Origin: Agrobacterium sp. AGB01
GTDB lineage: Bacteria; Pseudomonadota; Alphaproteobacteria; Rhizobiales; Rhizobiaceae
Direction: 5' to 3'
Assembly (NCBI RefSeq): GCF_014851585.1
Contig: NZ_JACVAB010000003.1
Span: forward strand, 496,001 to 560,000
DNA: 64,000 bases
The position numbers and the translations under genes were made by a program. Under the pieces are notes generated by a model. That model was given only the letters and a program-made list of their open reading frames with translations, had not been told where the DNA came from and ran no database searches. Shown here in pieces: positions 43,447 to 53,134 of this stretch. Numbering within the stretch: the first letter of the stretch is position 1; each line of letters begins with the position of its first letter.

Positions 43447-44522
43447 TCATAGCCTGCGTCCATCAGCGCCAAAGATGTGCGTATTCGCAAGATTAAACGC
43501 CAGCGGAATGGTTTCACCAATCCTGATGTGCTTTTGGCCGTCCAGGAGCACCGTCGCAGACTGGCCATCCACTGTATTGGTGTAGACAACGGTCGAACCA
43601 CCCAAATGCTCGACAAGCTGAATAGCTCCCTGACCAAGGGTGGCGGACTGTGCCTGCGGTTCAACATGTTCGGGCCGCAAACCAAACGTCAGTGGCTCGC
43701 CGTCTTGCGCCGCCAATGGTTTTTCAAGCTGTATTTTCTGGCCTGCAACCTCCAAAGTTCGCTTTGAACCATCGTCGGCCGCCAGCTTCGCACTGAGAAA
43801 ATTCATCTTTGGCGAGCCAATGAAGCCTGCAACGAACTGGTTTGCCGGGTGGTTGTAGAGGTCAAGCGGCTTGCCAACCTGCATGATATGTCCGTCCCGA
43901 GCACAACAATCTTATCGGCCATGGTCATGGCTTCCACCTGATCATGCGTCACATAAATCATTGTACTGCCAAGTGTCTGGTGCAGCTTGGCGATTTCAAC
44001 GCGCATCTGCACGCGCAGTTCGGCATCAAGGTTGGACAGAGGTTCATCGAACAAAAATATCTTGGGTTCGCGCACAATTGCGCGCCCAATCGCAACACGC
44101 TGACGCTGGCCACCGGAGAGTGCTTTTGGCTTGCGCTGCAACAGCGGACCAATCTGCAGGATATCAGCTGCCTTTTTGACACGTGCTTCGATTTCCGGCT
44201 TCTTGTAACCGGCCGTTTCCAGACCAAAAGCCAGGTTCTTGTAAACACTCATATGCGGATAGAGCGCATAGGACTGGAACACCATGGCGATACCACGCTT
44301 GGACGCAGCCGTCTCATTCACCCGCTCACCATCAATGCGCAATTCGCCGCCGGAGATTTCTTCCAGCCCGGCAATCATGCGCAACAGCGTGGACTTGCCA
44401 CATCCGGAAGGACCGACAAAAACCGTAAACTCACCCGGTTCAATTTGCAGGTCGATGCCGTGGATGACTGGCAGCGAACCATAACGTTTGACGATTTTTT
44501 CCAGTTTAATGCTGCTTGCCAT
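43447..44522 (-). pseudogene. CUT1-type sugar importer ATPase (UgpC/MalK-like), frameshifted
   Basis: From the ATG at 44522 the first 208 residues are a normal MalK/UgpC-type ATPase: Walker [10 protein letters not shown], signature [15 protein letters not shown], Walker [13 protein letters not shown] and the H-loop YVTHDQ. After ADKIVVL the frame is lost near 43896-43899. Restoring one base (CTC-CGG instead of CTCGGG) gives [20 protein letters not shown] and the full C-terminal OB-type domain down to 43447. This is a single-base deletion: a real mutation or a sequencing error. As written, the product loses its regulatory domain. It is the last gene of the importer operon 49768-43447. Confidence 0.85.
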
Positions 44523-44559
44523 ATCGTTTCCTCCCGTCCGGCAGCCTAGATCCAGCCTG

Positions 44560-45627
44560 TTAAGGCCGCCAGCTCTTGTACTTCGGATGGGCCTGCGTAA
44601 TCGGCAGAGCAACATCGCTGTTGGTATCGTTTGAATGATAAATCGCCGTCAAAAGCTCCAAGGAGCGGTGCGCGTCATCACTCGTCACCGGCGGGCGTTC
44701 TCCTTTTTCAAGCGTCTCATAAAAGGCTGCCATCTGGCCGTTGAACCGTCGACCGATCGACGGCATTTCTTTAACAAGCTCAGCAATTTTCAAACCAATC
44801 TCTTCATTTGCAGGAATGATCTGCCACGGCCCATCCCCGGGCGAATAGGCAGAATGCACGCTTTCGAAAGTGACATTTTCAAATGCGAGTCGAAGGCGGC
44901 TGATCTCTTCCTGAGACCCCAACGTGCAGGTGGCGGAAACAAGTGCACCATTTTGCATCAGAATGCTGGCTGAAACACAATCCTCAACCTCAATGGCATT
45001 GACCCGCGTTGCCGTGCGCGCAAAAACACGCTCAACCGGCCCCATGAGATATGTCAGCATGTCATGCAGATGGATTGCGTGGGTCATCAGCACACCACCT
45101 AGCTCGGTTGCCCAGCGTCCACGCCATGGATTGTCGTAATAATCGGCAGTACGCTTCCAGAAGGTTTCGGTGGTACCAGCATAAGGTTTCCCTGCCAAAC
45201 CGCTTTCAATGATGTGACGTGCCTGCGCGACACCTTCACCATATCGATACTGGAAAATCGGCATAAGAACGCCTTTTGCGGTCTGTTCAGCACGCCTTAC
45301 TTCATCCACTTCCGCCAATGATCCTGTCAAAGGCTTTTCGCAAACGACATGTTTTCCTGCGGCCAGTGCCTGCAGGATGAGCTTAGTATGGGTGGCAGGC
45401 GGCGTGCAGATATCGATGATGTCGATATCGTCCATAGCCATCACCTCATCGGACAGGCGTGACCGCGTTTTGACACCGAACTCGTCAGCAACCGCATTCA
45501 GCCTGACCTCATCGAGATCACACAACACAGCAACTTCATATTTGTCGGAATGCGGAAAATATCCCTCTTCCATGTGCGACTTGCCGATACCGCATCCGAT
45601 AATGCCGACCTTGTAACGCTTAGCCAT
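44560..45627 (-). CDS. Gfo/Idh/MocA family oxidoreductase
   Basis: NAD(P)-dependent dehydrogenase of 355 residues. [20 protein letters not shown] is the Rossmann start, and [10 protein letters not shown] holds the catalytic Lys near residue 98. [19 protein letters not shown] is the C-terminal active-site segment. It overlaps the end of the preceding oxidoreductase gene by eight bases and lies 37 bases before the importer ATPase gene. Two such enzymes in series suggest successive or reversible oxidation of a sugar. The substrate is unknown. Confidence 0.9.
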   Translation of the reverse strand: MAKRYKVGIIGCGIGKSHMEEGYFPHSDKYEVAVLCDLDEVRLNAVADEFGVKTRSRLSDEVMAMDDIDIIDICTPPATHTKLILQALAAGKHVVCEKPLTGSLAEVDEVRRAEQTAKGVLMPIFQYRYGEGVAQARHIIESGLAGKPYAGTTETFWKRTADYYDNPWRGRWATELGGVLMTHAIHLHDMLTYLMGPVERVFARTATRVNAIEVEDCVSASILMQNGALVSATCTLGSQEEISRLRLAFENVTFESVHSAYSPGDGPWQIIPANEEIGLKIAELVKEMPSIGRRFNGQMAAFYETLEKGERPPVTSDDAHRSLELLTAIYHSNDTNSDVALPITQAHPKYKSWRP

Positions 45628-46633
45628 GGATTTTATCCTCCGCCAGCTTCTGGGCCTTCAGAGCAATGTCCATCGCCGCGTAACAACGGGCCTGCGGCAT
45701 CGCCGTTTCGGTACGGTTGCGGATATCGGCAAGCAGTTGCGCACCATAGGGAAGCTGCACATTGGAGCAATCGATGTATTGAACGCCCTTTTTGTCGCTG
45801 AGGAACAGGTGATTGCCACCTTCACGACCAGCAACGTCAATATTTTTGCGCAGTTCGATTGCGCCTTCTGTTCCAGTGATAAACAGACGACCATCACCCC
45901 AGCTCGGCAACCCCTCGGGTGTGAACCAGTCTACTCGGATAAAGCCATCGGCATCAGCAGTCGAAAGATGGATATCACCGCTGTCCTGCAGGCCAGGAAA
46001 CTGCGAATTGGCACGGTTTGAAACCGTTGCCGACAGGATGTCGGCCGTATCTGACCCCGTGAAAAACAGGAACTGTTCGCATTGGTGCGACGCTATATCA
46101 ACCAGAATACCGCCATATCGCTCCCGCTTGAAAAACCACTCGGGTCGGGTCGGTGCGCGCAAGCGATGTGGCCCAAAACCGGCCGTCGACACCACCTTGC
46201 CAATTGCGCCAGCGGCAATCAGTTCTCCAGCTTTTACAGTCGCTCGATTTTCGAAATGCTCTGAGTAGAGAATAGAGAAAATGCGGCCAGTGTCTTCCTG
46301 AACGCGTTTCACCTCGGCAAGTTGTTCAAGCGTGGTCATTCCAGGTTTATCAACCATCACATCCTTGCCCGCCTTCATCGCTTGGATGGCGATGCCAGCA
46401 CGCTCATCGGGGATGGCGGCGCTGATAATCAGATCGATGGTTTCGTCTTCAATAAGGCGGCGCTTATCATCAAATCGCTGTGCGCCGGGGAATTTCGCGC
46501 TGTAGGCCTGGGACAAGTCGTCTTCCACTGCATGGAAACCGACAAACTCAGCGCCCGCATCCAGCAGGCAACGGGTTTGCCCGGTAATGTGGTCGTGGTT
46601 GATGCCTATGGCTGCAAATCGAACAGGTTTCAT
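45620..46633 (-). CDS. Gfo/Idh/MocA family oxidoreductase
   Basis: Dehydrogenase of 337 residues. The N-terminal segment RFAAIGINHDHITGQTRCLL replaces the strict GxGxxG with GINHDH, an unusual nucleotide-binding loop seen in one branch of this family. GKDVMVDKPGMTTLEQ holds the catalytic Lys. YGGILVDIASHQCEQFLFF is the C-terminal active-site segment. It lies 17 bases after the permease gene and overlaps the next dehydrogenase by eight bases. Confidence 0.87.
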   Translation of the reverse strand: MKPVRFAAIGINHDHITGQTRCLLDAGAEFVGFHAVEDDLSQAYSAKFPGAQRFDDKRRLIEDETIDLIISAAIPDERAGIAIQAMKAGKDVMVDKPGMTTLEQLAEVKRVQEDTGRIFSILYSEHFENRATVKAGELIAAGAIGKVVSTAGFGPHRLRAPTRPEWFFKRERYGGILVDIASHQCEQFLFFTGSDTADILSATVSNRANSQFPGLQDSGDIHLSTADADGFIRVDWFTPEGLPSWGDGRLFITGTEGAIELRKNIDVAGREGGNHLFLSDKKGVQYIDCSNVQLPYGAQLLADIRNRTETAMPQARCYAAMDIALKAQKLAEDKIHG

Positions 46634-46650
46634 GGGTATGCCTTGGCGTT

Positions 46651-47526
46651 TCAGCGTTTCATGCCGGTTGTTGCGATGCCTTCGATCAGAAGGCGCTGGA
46701 AAAACAGGAAGAAGAGGAAAACAGGTATCAGCGACAGGTTGGACATGGCGAACAAGGCTGTCCAGTCGGAGCTACCGGTGGAGTCGATGAAGGAGCGCAG
46801 ACCAAGCTGCACCGTGTAGGTATTGATATCGTTCAGATAAATCAGCGGCCCGAAGAAATCGTCCCAGGTCCAGATGAAAGAAAAGATCGCGGCAGTGGCT
46901 AGGACCGGCAAAGACAAGGGCAGCATGATCTTCCAGTAGATACGGAAGGGGCTGCATCCATCCATCACCGCAGCCTCGTCCAGTTCCCGTGGAATTCCCC
47001 GGAAGAACTGCACCATTAGAAAGATGAAGAAGGCATCGGTCGCCAGATATTTTGGCACGATCAAAGGCAGTGATGTGTTGACCCAGCCAAGCTCCAAAAA
47101 CATGATGTACTGCGGGATGAGCACCACGTGATAGGGTAGCATCAATGTGCCCAGCATCAAGGCAAACCAGAAATTGCGCCCACCAAACCGCAGTCTCGCA
47201 AAGGCGAAGGCCGCCAGCGAACATCCGACCACGTTACCTATGGTTGCCAGCACGGCGATGAAAAACGAGTTCCAGAAGAACTGGCCGAAACTGACCTGCA
47301 AACCTGTCCAGCCACGGATATAACCGCCGAGATCAAGTGCAGATGGAATAAGCGATGAGGAACCGAACAATTCCTCCTGCGGTCGGAACGAGCCGGAGAT
47401 CATCCACAAGATGGGATAAAGCATGCCGATCGAACTGATGATCAGGGCCGCATGCAACAAGGTGGAGCGAAGCGGCGAACGTTGAACTTCGGTTCCCGGA
47501 CGTGGGTCGGTAACAGCATCAGTCAT
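46651..47526 (-). CDS. CUT1-type sugar importer, permease (MalG/UgpE-like)
   Basis: Inner-membrane subunit of 291 residues with six spans. FFWNSFFIAVLATIGNVVGC and the EAA motif ELDEAAVMDGCSPFRIYWKI (about 196-215) are typical of MalG-type proteins. The start is the ATG at 47526, overlapping the MalF-like gene by eight bases. It is complete and belongs to the importer operon. Confidence 0.92.
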   Translation of the reverse strand: MTDAVTDPRPGTEVQRSPLRSTLLHAALIISSIGMLYPILWMISGSFRPQEELFGSSSLIPSALDLGGYIRGWTGLQVSFGQFFWNSFFIAVLATIGNVVGCSLAAFAFARLRFGGRNFWFALMLGTLMLPYHVVLIPQYIMFLELGWVNTSLPLIVPKYLATDAFFIFLMVQFFRGIPRELDEAAVMDGCSPFRIYWKIMLPLSLPVLATAAIFSFIWTWDDFFGPLIYLNDINTYTVQLGLRSFIDSTGSSDWTALFAMSNLSLIPVFLFFLFFQRLLIEGIATTGMKR

Positions 47527-48472
47527 CGTAATGCACCCAATAACGTGCGCTGAGGAAGGAGAAGGCTGTGAACAAAGAAATGATGACAACCAGGATCCAT
47601 GCCAAAGCGGAGGCGTATCCCATACGGAAGAACCCAAAGGCTTCCTGATAGAGATACAATGTGTAGAACAATGTCGAATTGATCGGTCCGCCAGTACCCT
47701 CGGAGATGATGAAGGCTGGCGTAAATGCCTTGAAGGCGTCGATTGTCTGGATCACCGCATTGAAGAAAATCACTGGCGTCAGCAACGGCAACGTAATGCG
47801 GAAAAATTGACGTGTTTTGCTGGCACCGTCCATTTCGGCGGCTTCATACATATCCTGCGGGATCTGGCGAAGGCCGGCCAGGAAGATGATCATCGGCGAG
47901 CCGAACTGCCAAACAGACAGGATAACCAGCGTGTAGAGCGAATAATCCGGGTTGGAGACCCAGCTTGGTCCCTCGTAACCGAACAGTTGCCACAGAACCA
48001 TGTTGACGAGACCGTCGGAGGCAAACAGCTGACGCCACAATACGGCTATTGCCACGCTGGAACCGAGAAGCGACGGCAGATAGAAGATAGCACGATAGAG
48101 CGTCAGCCCCTTGATGCCGCGATTGAACGCCATCGCAACCAGCAAGGCGAAAGCCAGCTTCAGCGGCACCGACAGCAGAACATACGTAAAGGTCACCTTC
48201 ATCGCTGCGGCAAATTTCGGATCGGCCGTTGCAATGCGCACATAGTTGGATGCCCCCACCCAGTCGGGCGATTGCAGCAAATCGTAATTGGTGAATGACA
48301 GGTAGAGCGAGGCCAATGCAGGGCCCAGCGTCAGGCCGAAAAAGCCGATCAGCCATGGCAGCAAAAACATATAGGCGTGGAAGTTGCGATCAAAAACACG
48401 ACGCAAACCGCCCCGTTTTGGGAGAGCCGTTTCACGGCCCTCCCTCGCAAGAATGTCAGACTGCATGGTCAT
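47519..48472 (-). CDS. CUT1-type sugar importer, permease (MalF/UgpA-like)
   Basis: Inner-membrane subunit of 317 residues with six spans. It contains LLPWLIGFFGLTLGPALASL and the EAA-type motif DMYEAAEMDGASKTRQFFRI (about 212-231). It starts six bases after the binding-protein gene ends and overlaps the next permease by eight bases. Complete. Confidence 0.92.
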   Translation of the reverse strand: MTMQSDILAREGRETALPKRGGLRRVFDRNFHAYMFLLPWLIGFFGLTLGPALASLYLSFTNYDLLQSPDWVGASNYVRIATADPKFAAAMKVTFTYVLLSVPLKLAFALLVAMAFNRGIKGLTLYRAIFYLPSLLGSSVAIAVLWRQLFASDGLVNMVLWQLFGYEGPSWVSNPDYSLYTLVILSVWQFGSPMIIFLAGLRQIPQDMYEAAEMDGASKTRQFFRITLPLLTPVIFFNAVIQTIDAFKAFTPAFIISEGTGGPINSTLFYTLYLYQEAFGFFRMGYASALAWILVVIISLFTAFSFLSARYWVHYDD

Positions 48473-48478
48473 TTGCGA

Positions 48479-49768
48479 TTACTTCCGCTTCAGAACAGCT
48501 TCAGCTTCTGTGACAAGGCGCTCACCGCCCTGCTCCGGTGTCATTTTCCCAAACGATACTTCCTGGCTGGTGCGGGTCAGTACGAACGCCAGTTCACCGG
48601 CACCAGGTGGTGGTGCAGGCGGCAAGTCACCGACATCAGGGGTAATGTCGGCGATATATTTCACCATTGCCTGACTGACGTCGTTCAGCTTTGGACCCAA
48701 CTGGCTACGCATGGCTTCCGATGCTGGCACGCCGCGCTCCACACCCAGGATATCAACACCTTCCGGCTCCGATACGAGAAAGTTGATAAATTCAACCGCC
48801 GCCTCAGCACCCGCACTGCCATTGGCAACGCTCATCAGCATGGACGGCTTGAGATAGTGACCGGATGGCGAATCCTTGGAAACCTTTGGATAGGATGTCA
48901 ACGACAGCTTGGCCTTGTTGAGCGCCTGGTAACCGACAAACTGGTTGGAGTGGGCAAAAGCCGTCGCCGACTTGCCCGTGGTCAACGGGTTCGTTTCGAT
49001 GTTCAGCTGATCTAGAGCCTGGATATCTGCGGGCACACAGGCGCCAGCTTCACGCATCTTGGCCCACATCGTAAACCACTTGGCAGCATCGCTGGCATCG
49101 TATCCCAGACCGCCTTCCGGCGTGAAGAGTGACTTGCCGTTCTGACGCAGCCAGTTTTCATAACTGGGCTCAAGACCACTGGAGTCAGCCGTTGCAAAAT
49201 AACCGGGCTTTGGTTTGTTCTTGCCAAAGATCGTCGCATTTTCTGCAAACTCTTCCCATGTCTGGCCAGCTGATGGTGGCGTTGCCTTGGCTTTCTCCCA
49301 GGCTGCGGCATCAAAGAACATAACGCTGGAATTCACACCGAGATTGACACCGTAAAGCTTGCCATCCACTCGGCCGGAATCGATGTTCATCTTGCCGAAA
49401 TCATCAATTTTCAGCGCCTTGCCAATATAATCATCAAGTGGCGCCAGCGCGCCGCGGCGCGCATATTCAAAGATATAACGGTAATCCATCTGAATCAGGT
49501 CTGGAGCATTGCGCCCGGCAACCTGTGTCGCAAGGCGTGGCCAGTAATCACTCCAGCCTGCGAATTCTCCCGCAATCGCAAGGTCGGGCTTTACCGTCTT
49601 ATAAGCCTCAATGGCCTTGTTGGTACGGTCAGCTCGCTCCTGCGAACCCCACCATAACATGCGAAGGCGCGCAGCCTGCGCATTGGCAGAACCACCGCCA
49701 AGAGTTGCGAGAGTTAAGGCCGCAAGGCCTCCCGAAAGCACAGTGCGCCTGTGAAGCGTCATGGACAT
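48479..49768 (-). CDS. CUT1-type sugar importer, substrate-binding protein (family 1)
   Basis: Periplasmic binding protein of 429 residues. The N-terminus HRRTVLSGGLAALTLATLGG carries twin arginines and ends near ANAQAAR, so Tat export is likely. RLRMLWWGSQERADRTNKAI and APDLIQMDYRYIFEYARRG are typical of extracellular solute-binding family 1. The ATG at 49768 follows GGAGG by eight bases. It is the first gene of the six-gene minus-strand operon, 63 bases from a TetR-type operator. The ligand is unknown. Confidence 0.9.
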   Translation of the reverse strand: MSMTLHRRTVLSGGLAALTLATLGGGSANAQAARLRMLWWGSQERADRTNKAIEAYKTVKPDLAIAGEFAGWSDYWPRLATQVAGRNAPDLIQMDYRYIFEYARRGALAPLDDYIGKALKIDDFGKMNIDSGRVDGKLYGVNLGVNSSVMFFDAAAWEKAKATPPSAGQTWEEFAENATIFGKNKPKPGYFATADSSGLEPSYENWLRQNGKSLFTPEGGLGYDASDAAKWFTMWAKMREAGACVPADIQALDQLNIETNPLTTGKSATAFAHSNQFVGYQALNKAKLSLTSYPKVSKDSPSGHYLKPSMLMSVANGSAGAEAAVEFINFLVSEPEGVDILGVERGVPASEAMRSQLGPKLNDVSQAMVKYIADITPDVGDLPPAPPPGAGELAFVLTRTSQEVSFGKMTPEQGGERLVTEAEAVLKRK

Positions 49769-49830
49769 TGGCAACTCCTCCCATATTGAATGCCAATTGA
49801 TGATGCTCGAGAACAGCTATTGCTGTTTTA

Positions 49831-49844
49831 TAACTAATTGGTTA
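49831..49844. promoter_or_regulatory. Probable TetR operator, copy 1
   Basis: TAACTAATTGGTTA is a palindrome with one mismatched pair, in the gap between the binding-protein gene and the divergent TetR gene. The same motif with two changes lies at 50740, ahead of the catabolic operon. Confidence 0.7.
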
Positions 49845-49886
49845 CATGGGAACACTGATCGAACGCATTGTCAAGCGGGTGTCGTG

Positions 49887-50582
49887 ATGGATAAAACAAA
49901 TACGAATAACAATATTGATCCGGACACAAACGAGAGCGTGAAGCCTGTTCGCAAACGCGCGTCTACGCAACAGCGCAATCCGGAACGGACACGCGCGGCC
50001 ATTCTAGAGGCAGCCCGTCGCGAGGTCGCAGCGAAGGGGCTGGCCGGAGCACGGATTGATGTTGTGGCGCGCAGGGCCGGCACCAACAAACGCATGATTT
50101 ATCACTATTTTGGTGACAAGGATGCGCTCTATCTTGCGGTCCTTGAAGACGCCTATCACCACATTCGCCACGCAGAACACAGACTGGATCTGACCCACAA
50201 GGCCCCGTCTGCAGGCTTAAAAGAACTCGCGCTTTTTACCTGGCATTACTTTCTGGATCACCCGGAATTTCTCAGCATTCTGGCAACTGAGAACCTCAAT
50301 CAGGCCCGCTATCTCAGGCAATCCACAACAATTACCGAGATGCATTCCAACTTTATCTCCGAACTGGAAAACGTGCTGAAGCGCGGCGCTGAAAGCGGTG
50401 AATTCCGAGCAGGCCTTGATCCAGTCGACGTTTATCTGACCATCGCGTCACTCGGCTTTTTTTACCTGTCGAACCGCTACACGCTTTCAACAATTTTCCA
50501 GCGGGACCTTGCCGCACCGGCAGAACTCGATCGATGGGGACAGCATATTGTCGATACCGTGCTGGCCAGCATAAGACCCTGA
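49887..50582 (+). CDS. TetR family transcriptional regulator
   Basis: Repressor of 231 residues. A basic, disordered N-terminus of about 35 residues precedes the DNA-binding domain: RTRAAILEAARREVAAKGLA, then RIDVVARRAGTNKRMIYHYF (helix-turn-helix) and GDKDALYLAVLE. A TetR C-terminal domain of the YsiA/AcrR kind follows. The start is the ATG at 49887, with GTG just before it. It lies between two divergent sugar operons, and a shared palindrome is found at both promoters, so it probably controls both and itself. The effector is likely the sugar or an intermediate. Confidence 0.88.
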   Translation: MDKTNTNNNIDPDTNESVKPVRKRASTQQRNPERTRAAILEAARREVAAKGLAGARIDVVARRAGTNKRMIYHYFGDKDALYLAVLEDAYHHIRHAEHRLDLTHKAPSAGLKELALFTWHYFLDHPEFLSILATENLNQARYLRQSTTITEMHSNFISELENVLKRGAESGEFRAGLDPVDVYLTIASLGFFYLSNRYTLSTIFQRDLAAPAELDRWGQHIVDTVLASIRP

Positions 50583-50739
50583 AGCGACCATCCATGCAGA
50601 TACATCTGATGCCTTGAAGGCGCGCGCCGCTGCGTACCCGTCTTTTCATGCATCACCCACGCCGCATCGCTGCACAGGAAAATGGCGCCTCCACATTTTG
50701 AAAAACATCTTGACAGAACAGGTCTTTCAAATTCACAAA

Positions 50740-50753
50740 TAACCAAATGGTTA
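50740..50753. promoter_or_regulatory. Probable TetR operator, copy 2
   Basis: TAACCAAATGGTTA, a palindrome broken at only one pair, lies 63 bases upstream of the ATG of the first catabolic gene. It matches copy 1 at 12 of 14 positions, giving the consensus TAACYAAWTGGTTA. Confidence 0.72.
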
Positions 50754-50815
50754 CAAACGGCCATTGTCTTAGGAGACACCGCCTTTGGGAGAAGGTGGTC
50801 ATGGGAGGAAATATC

Positions 50816-51958
50816 ATGAAACGTATTGGCGTCATCATGCATGGCATTACTGGCCGCATGGGTTACAACCAGCACCTTGTGCGTTCTGTTCTTGCCATTC
50901 GTGATCAGGGCGGCGTCACACTGAAAAGTGGCGAAAAGGTTATGCTTGATCCGATTCTCGTCGGGAGAAATGGCGAAAAAATCGAGGCTATTGCCAAGAA
51001 GCATGACATTGCGCGCTGGACGACGGATATCGACGCCGCATTGGCCAACCCGGACGACACGCTGTTTTTTGACGCGGGCACGACCCAGATGCGCGGCAGC
51101 CTTCTAACGAAGGCCATCAAGGCGGGCAAGAATGTCTATTGCGAAAAACCGATTTCCGACAACATGGAAGAAGCGATTGCAGTTGCGCGCCTTGCTGAAA
51201 GCTCGGGCATCAAACATGGCGTTGTACAAGACAAGCTGTTCCTGCCGGGTCTACGCAAATTGGCAATGCTGCGTGACAGCGGCTTCTTCGGCAAAATCCT
51301 CTCGGTTCGTGGCGAGTTCGGCTATTGGGTGTTTGAAGGTGACTGGCAGCCCGCGCAACGTCCGTCTTGGAATTATCGCCTGAAGGATGGCGGCGGCATT
51401 ATTCTCGATATGCTGTGCCATTGGCGCTACGTGCTCGACAATCTGTTTGGTGAAGTCAAAGCGGTAAGCTGCCTTGGTGCAACCCACATCCCCCAGCGTT
51501 TCGATGAACAAGGTCGCCCTTACGTTGCTGACGCCGATGACGCAGCCTATGCAACATTTGAACTGGAAGGGGGCGTTATCGCTCATATCAATTCGTCATG
51601 GGCAGTTCGCGTTCGTCGCGACGATCTCGTGACCTTTCAGGTGGATGGCACCCATGGCTCCGCCGTGGCCGGCCTGACGAAATGCTGGACACAGCATCGC
51701 ACCAACACTCCGAAACCGGTCTGGAACCCGGACCAGCCGCAGACAATCGATTTTTACAAGACATGGCAGGAAGTACCTGACAACACCGTGTATGACAACG
51801 GTTTCAAGGCCCAATGGGAAATGTTCGTTCGACATCTGGTTGACAATGATCCTTGGCCATACGGCCTGATCGAAGGCGTCAAGGGCGTACAGCTGGCAGA
51901 ACTAGGGCTAAAATCCTGGAAGGAACGCCGCTGGCTCGATGTTCCGACCATTTCCTGA
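50816..51958 (+). CDS. Gfo/Idh/MocA family oxidoreductase
   Basis: Dehydrogenase of 380 residues, first gene of the plus-strand catabolic operon. KRIGVIMHGITGRMGYNQHL is an unusual nucleotide-binding start, resembling dihydrodipicolinate reductase more than typical Gfo/Idh. GKNVYCEKPISDNMEEA holds the catalytic Lys near 111. LKDGGGIILDMLCHWRYVLD is the GGGxxxDxxxH segment. The ATG at 50816 follows GGGAGGAAATATC. The next gene begins 11 bases after its stop. The substrate is unknown. Confidence 0.88.
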   Translation: MKRIGVIMHGITGRMGYNQHLVRSVLAIRDQGGVTLKSGEKVMLDPILVGRNGEKIEAIAKKHDIARWTTDIDAALANPDDTLFFDAGTTQMRGSLLTKAIKAGKNVYCEKPISDNMEEAIAVARLAESSGIKHGVVQDKLFLPGLRKLAMLRDSGFFGKILSVRGEFGYWVFEGDWQPAQRPSWNYRLKDGGGIILDMLCHWRYVLDNLFGEVKAVSCLGATHIPQRFDEQGRPYVADADDAAYATFELEGGVIAHINSSWAVRVRRDDLVTFQVDGTHGSAVAGLTKCWTQHRTNTPKPVWNPDQPQTIDFYKTWQEVPDNTVYDNGFKAQWEMFVRHLVDNDPWPYGLIEGVKGVQLAELGLKSWKERRWLDVPTIS

Positions 51959-51969
51959 GGGAGGCGACA

Positions 51970-53133
51970 ATGACCGAACTCAAGCTACCGAAAGATGATC
52001 GCTCAATCGAGCTCTACACACTGAGTGGTACACCTATAGCGCTTGAAAAGCGCAGTGCCGCAGATTTTAACCGCGTGGCCTTTGCAGCCGCCCATGTTGT
52101 CGCAGACCCATTTGCGGAAAACGATCCATGGCTGACCCCGGCCATTGACTGGGAAGGCACGCTGCACTTCCGCCACCGGCTTTGGGATTTGGGGCTCGGT
52201 GTTGCCGAAGCCATGGATACGGCCCAGCGTGGTATGGGGCTAGCATGGCCACAGGCGCAGGAACTGATTTCCCGCTCTCTGAAGGAAGCTGCAAGTCGCA
52301 AGGACGCACTGATCGCCTGCGGCGTCGGTACTGATCATCTGATCGGCACCGATTACAGCCTCGATGCGATTGTTGACGCCTATCTTGAACAGCTGGATTT
52401 CGTGCAAGGCGAAGGTGGACAGGTCATCTTGATGGCAAGTCGCGCATTGGCGGCAGCAGCAAAATCACCTGACGATTATCTCGAAACCTATGCACGCGTT
52501 CTCGCACAGGCAAAAGAAAAGGTTATCATCCACTGGCTGGGTGAAATGTTCGATCCCGCGCTGGAAGGTTATTGGGGATCAGGCGATCATATGGCGGCGA
52601 TGGATACCTGCCTTGCAATGATTTCTGCCAATGCCGACAAGATCGAAGGCATCAAAATCTCTCTTCTTTCCAAGGAAAAGGAAATACTGATGCGTCGCCG
52701 ACTGCCATCTGGCGTGCGCATGTATACCGGCGACGACTTCAATTACGCCGAACTCATTGCCGGTGATGAGCACGGACATTCCGACGCGTTGCTTGGCATT
52801 TTTGATTCCATCGCGCCCGCCGCGTCCAAGGCACTCGCCAGTCTGAAACGCGGTGCCAACAATGAGTTCTTCGACATTCTGGAGCCAACCGTTGCGTTGT
52901 CTCGCCATATATTCAAGGCCCCGACCCGTTTTTATAAAACTGGCGTTGTCTTCCTTGCTTACCTCAATGGACTACAAAACCATTTCACCATGATTGGTGG
53001 ACAGGAAAGCACCCGTTCGACCCAACATTTTGCAGAGCTTTTCCGATTGGCTGACAAGGCCAATGTCCTGGCCGACCCGGATGAAGCCACACATCGCATG
53101 AAAGCATTTCTCGCTGTTCGAGGTGTCAATTGA
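51970..53133 (+). CDS. DUF993 family protein (aldolase-like TIM barrel)
   Basis: Protein of 387 residues of the uncharacterised DUF993 family, which resembles the dihydrodipicolinate synthase-type TIM barrel. Recognisable stretches are AIDWEGTLHFRHRLWDLGLG, GVGTDHLIG, GGQVILMASRALA and KIEGIKISLLSKEKE, where the Lys could be a Schiff-base residue. The start is the ATG at 51970. It overlaps nothing upstream and is directly followed by the enolase-like gene. Carbon-carbon cleavage of a keto-acid or keto-sugar is a reasonable guess, not shown. Confidence 0.8.
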   Translation: MTELKLPKDDRSIELYTLSGTPIALEKRSAADFNRVAFAAAHVVADPFAENDPWLTPAIDWEGTLHFRHRLWDLGLGVAEAMDTAQRGMGLAWPQAQELISRSLKEAASRKDALIACGVGTDHLIGTDYSLDAIVDAYLEQLDFVQGEGGQVILMASRALAAAAKSPDDYLETYARVLAQAKEKVIIHWLGEMFDPALEGYWGSGDHMAAMDTCLAMISANADKIEGIKISLLSKEKEILMRRRLPSGVRMYTGDDFNYAELIAGDEHGHSDALLGIFDSIAPAASKALASLKRGANNEFFDILEPTVALSRHIFKAPTRFYKTGVVFLAYLNGLQNHFTMIGGQESTRSTQHFAELFRLADKANVLADPDEATHRMKAFLAVRGVN

Positions 53134-53134
53134 G

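Noticed and set aside
43447..43884. A separate small gene downstream of the sugar importer ATPase
   Set aside because: It is the C-terminal domain of the ATPase, separated by a one-base frameshift.
47531..48298. Open frame of 255 codons antisense to the MalF-like permease
   Set aside because: Antisense shadow of a hydrophobic protein, rich in charged residues and lacking any domain.
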